Shown here in pieces: positions 62,050 through 64,000 of a stretch of 64,000 nt of DNA. Source of the stretch: Mycobacterium scrofulaceum. Its GTDB lineage: Bacteria; Actinomycetota; Actinomycetes; Mycobacteriales; Mycobacteriaceae. The stretch covers positions 62,001-126,000 of the forward strand of contig NZ_LZJW01000019.1 of NCBI RefSeq assembly GCF_001667885.1, written 5' to 3'. The position numbers were made by a program, and so were the translations under genes. A model generated the notes under the pieces. It searched no databases and was not told the DNA's origin. It saw only the letters and a list, made by a program, of their open reading frames with translations. How positions within the stretch are numbered: the first letter of the stretch is position 1; each line of letters starts with the position of its first letter.

Positions 62050-62457
62050 ATGACGCGCGGCTCCGAGTTGGGGTTCGACGATGATGGCAGGCCGATCCTC
62101 ATCACCGCCGCCGCTCCCTCCTACGAAGAACAGCACCGGGCACGGGTGCGTAAGTACCTGACGCTGATGGGTTTCCGGATTCCGGCGCTCATCCTGGCCG
62201 CCGTCGCCTACGGCGCCTGGCACAACGGTCTCATCTCGCTGGCGATCGTGGCCCTGTCGATCCCGTTGCCGTGGATGGCCGTGCTGATCGCCAACGACCG
62301 GCCGCCGCGCAGCGCCGACGAACCGCGGCGATTCGACGACGGCCGGCGGCGCACCCCGCTGTTCCCGACCGCCGAGCGCCTGGCGCTCGAGTCCCGGCGC
62401 CACCCGCAACCGGGCTGGCCCCCGGGCCCGGGCGGCGACATCGGTCAGGCGCGCTGA
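62050..62457 (+). CDS. DUF3099 membrane protein, Rv2709-like
   Basis: A 135-residue protein: GRPILITAAAPSYEEQHRARVRKYLTLMGFRIPALILAAVAYGAW marks DUF3099, and LISLAIVALSIPLPWMAVLIAND is the second membrane helix. The charged Pro-rich C-terminus is cytosolic. ATG 62050 was chosen; GTG 62032 would add six residues. It is divergent from the DUF3039 gene. Confidence 0.85.
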   Translation: MTRGSELGFDDDGRPILITAAAPSYEEQHRARVRKYLTLMGFRIPALILAAVAYGAWHNGLISLAIVALSIPLPWMAVLIANDRPPRSADEPRRFDDGRRRTPLFPTAERLALESRRHPQPGWPPGPGGDIGQAR

Positions 62458-62541
62458 GAAGCGACTGCTCCGACTTCTCAGGACATTCTCAGGTCGGCGG
62501 CACATTTGTGCACGTCAAGACGTGTGAGATCACAAACCGCT

Positions 62542-62570
62542 GGGAACTCTCAGGGCTGGTCCGTCGTTGA
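62542..62570 (+). promoter_or_regulatory. ECF-type (SigE/SigH-like) promoter of sigB
   Basis: GGGAAC (62542-62547) and CGTTGA (62565-62570) are separated by 17 bp, the form of SigE/SigH promoters (GGAAC and cGTT). Transcription would start about 30 bp before the sigB ATG. M. tuberculosis sigB is known to be driven by SigE and SigH, which fits. Confidence 0.7.
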
Positions 62571-62606
62571 ACTCGATGACAGCACAAAGCCGAATGGGAG
62601 GTCGCT

Positions 62607-63566
62607 ATGGCGAACGCCAGCACGAGCAGATTTGACGGCGATCTGGATGCTCAGAGCCCCGCAGCGGACCTCGTGCGCGTTTATCTCAATGGCATCGGGA
62701 AGACGGCACTGCTGAACGCGGCGGGCGAAGTTGAACTGGCCAAGCGCATCGAGGCCGGGCTCTACGCCGAGCACCTGCTCGAAACCCGCAAGCGCCTCGG
62801 GGAGAACCGCCGACGCGACCTCGAGGCCGTGGTGCGCGACGGCCAGGCCGCCCGCCGTCACCTGCTCGAAGCGAACCTGCGGCTGGTGGTGTCGCTGGCC
62901 AAGCGCTACACCGGTCGCGGCATGCCGCTGCTGGACTTGATCCAGGAGGGCAACCTGGGGCTGATCCGCGCGATGGAAAAGTTCGACTACACAAAGGGTT
63001 TCAAGTTCTCCACGTACGCCACGTGGTGGATCCGTCAGGCCATCACCCGCGGCATGGCCGACCAGAGCCGCACCATCCGCCTGCCCGTGCACCTGGTTGA
63101 GCAGGTCAACAAGCTGGCGCGGATCAAGCGGGAGATGCACCAGAACCTGGGCCGCGAGGCCACCGACGAGGAACTGGCCGCCGAGTCCGGCATCCCGGTC
63201 GAGAAGATCAACGACCTGCTCGAGCACAGCCGCGACCCGGTAAGCCTGGACATGCCGGTGGGCTCCGAAGAGGAGGCCCCGCTGGGCGACTTCATCGAGG
63301 ACGCCGAGGCGATGTCCGCCGAGAACGCGGTGATCGCCGAGCTGCTGCACACCGACATCCGCAGCGTGCTCGCCACTCTCGACGAGCGTGAGCACCAGGT
63401 GATCCGGCTGCGTTTTGGCTTGGACGACGGCCAGCCGCGCACCCTGGACCAGATCGGCAAGCTGTTCGGCCTGTCGCGTGAGCGGGTCCGCCAGATCGAG
63501 CGGGACGTAATGTCCAAACTGCGCCACGGCGAGCGCGCCGACCGGCTACGGTCGTACGCAAGCTAG
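62607..63566 (+). CDS. sigB: Principal-like sigma factor SigB
   Basis: A 319-residue group 2 sigma factor with GGGAGG 5 nt before the ATG. It lacks the long SigA N-terminal extension but is otherwise close: [20 protein letters not shown], region 2 [42 protein letters not shown], region 4 [26 protein letters not shown]. It serves stress and stationary-phase transcription. Corresponds to Rv2710. Confidence 0.98.
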   Translation: MANASTSRFDGDLDAQSPAADLVRVYLNGIGKTALLNAAGEVELAKRIEAGLYAEHLLETRKRLGENRRRDLEAVVRDGQAARRHLLEANLRLVVSLAKRYTGRGMPLLDLIQEGNLGLIRAMEKFDYTKGFKFSTYATWWIRQAITRGMADQSRTIRLPVHLVEQVNKLARIKREMHQNLGREATDEELAAESGIPVEKINDLLEHSRDPVSLDMPVGSEEEAPLGDFIEDAEAMSAENAVIAELLHTDIRSVLATLDEREHQVIRLRFGLDDGQPRTLDQIGKLFGLSRERVRQIERDVMSKLRHGERADRLRSYAS

Positions 63567-63590
63567 GACCCCTGAGCTAGTAGCACGACT

Positions 63591-63620
63591 GTATGCCCGC
63601 CGCGGACGCGGCGGGCATAC
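63591..63620 (+). terminator. Terminator after sigB
   Basis: A 30-nt near-perfect palindrome, GTATGCCCGCCGCG followed by GA and the exact complement, gives a 13-bp stem with a 4-nt loop, 25 bp after the stop. The tail TGCTTGTC has no U-run. Confidence 0.8.
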
Positions 63621-63692
63621 TGCTTGTCGGGGAAGCGTTACACCCATTCACGCAGCTGGCCAAGTAGACTCGGCGTCGATGGAAGGTGCTGA

Positions 63693-64000
63693 ATGAACGA
63701 CCTGGTTGACACCACCGAGATGTACTTGCGGACCATCTACGACCTCGAAGAAGAGGGCGTGACGCCGCTTCGGGCCCGGATCGCCGAGCGCCTCGACCAG
63801 AGCGGGCCGACTGTCAGCCAAACCGTATCCCGCATGGAGCGCGACGGGCTGCTGCACGTCGCCGGCGACCGGCACCTCGAGCTCACCGACAAGGGCCGCG
63901 CGCTGGCCATCGCCGTCATGCGCAAGCACCGCCTCGCCGAGCGGTTGCTCGTCGACGTCATCGGTGTTCCCTGGGAGGAAGTGCACGCCGAGGCCTGCCG
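63693..64000 (+). CDS. ideR: Iron-dependent regulator IdeR, N-terminal part
   Basis: The frame is open to the window end; 102 residues are visible. [22 protein letters not shown] opens the DtxR-type winged helix; [27 protein letters not shown] is the DNA-reading [31 protein letters not shown] carries part of the metal sites (Met and His residues), continuing into VHAEAC with the conserved Glu and Cys. IdeR with Fe2+ represses siderophore genes and activates iron storage. Corresponds to Rv2711. Confidence 0.96.
   Translation, partial: MNDLVDTTEMYLRTIYDLEEEGVTPLRARIAERLDQSGPTVSQTVSRMERDGLLHVAGDRHLELTDKGRALAIAVMRKHRLAERLLVDVIGVPWEEVHAEAC

Overview
The window is high-GC actinobacterial DNA, almost certainly from a slow-growing Mycobacterium other than the tuberculosis complex; a relative of the M. 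avium complex is my best guess. The evidence is the gene content (aftC, ribD/clpC2, ceoBC, cei, ppgK, sigA, sigB, ideR) and a gene order from 27.7 to 64 kb that, from memory, follows M. tuberculosis Rv2667 to Rv2711 almost gene for gene. No database search was run; synteny statements rest on recalled gene order and recognised protein sequences.

Layout. 1-3.1 kb: the end of an acyl-CoA ligase gene, an MBL-fold hydrolase, an enoyl-CoA hydratase and two small proteins. 3.1-7.7 kb: a lipoprotein and a cluster of exported proteins, four of which carry two copies each of a Cys-containing repeat ahead of unrelated C-termini (CAP domain, short Pro-rich tail, unknown domain, MmpS-like domain). 7.9-11.2 kb: a PknK-type kinase fused to a STAND/MalT-like regulator. 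11.3-11.8 kb: four tRNA genes (Val-CAC, Gly-GCC, Cys-GCA, Val-GAC).

12.2-27.7 kb is an accessory stretch rich in small exported proteins: five DUF732 paralogues, an SH3/amidase-like protein, a Lys/Asp-tailed protein, and two gene pairs in which a cytosolic-looking helical N-terminal module is joined to different C-termini and followed by a lipoprotein gene. It also holds a cation diffusion facilitator and an alanine/glycine symporter.

27.7-64 kb is core chromosome: clpC2 with a striking double-palindrome operator, a GNAT, zapE, ribD, a hydrolase-like lipoprotein, aftC, msrB, a translationally coupled heme operon (hemE-hemY-hemQ-methyltransferase), echA15, an RNase D-like exonuclease, dxs, an antiporter, a rRNA methyltransferase coupled to a KimA-like K+ importer, divergent ceoB-ceoC, dut, cei, suhB, ppgK, sigA, sigB and the start of ideR. 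Compared with the recalled M. tuberculosis order, a DUF559/AbiEi-like gene flanked by two 49-bp palindrome-ended repeats is inserted after msrB, and a CPA1-type antiporter occupies the place of Rv2683-Rv2688.

The observations most worth following up are the repeat-flanked nuclease-like gene, the twin module/lipoprotein pairs, the Cys-repeat family, the clpC2 operator, and a GC-rich repeat found directly after the stop codons of ribD, aftC and ceoC.
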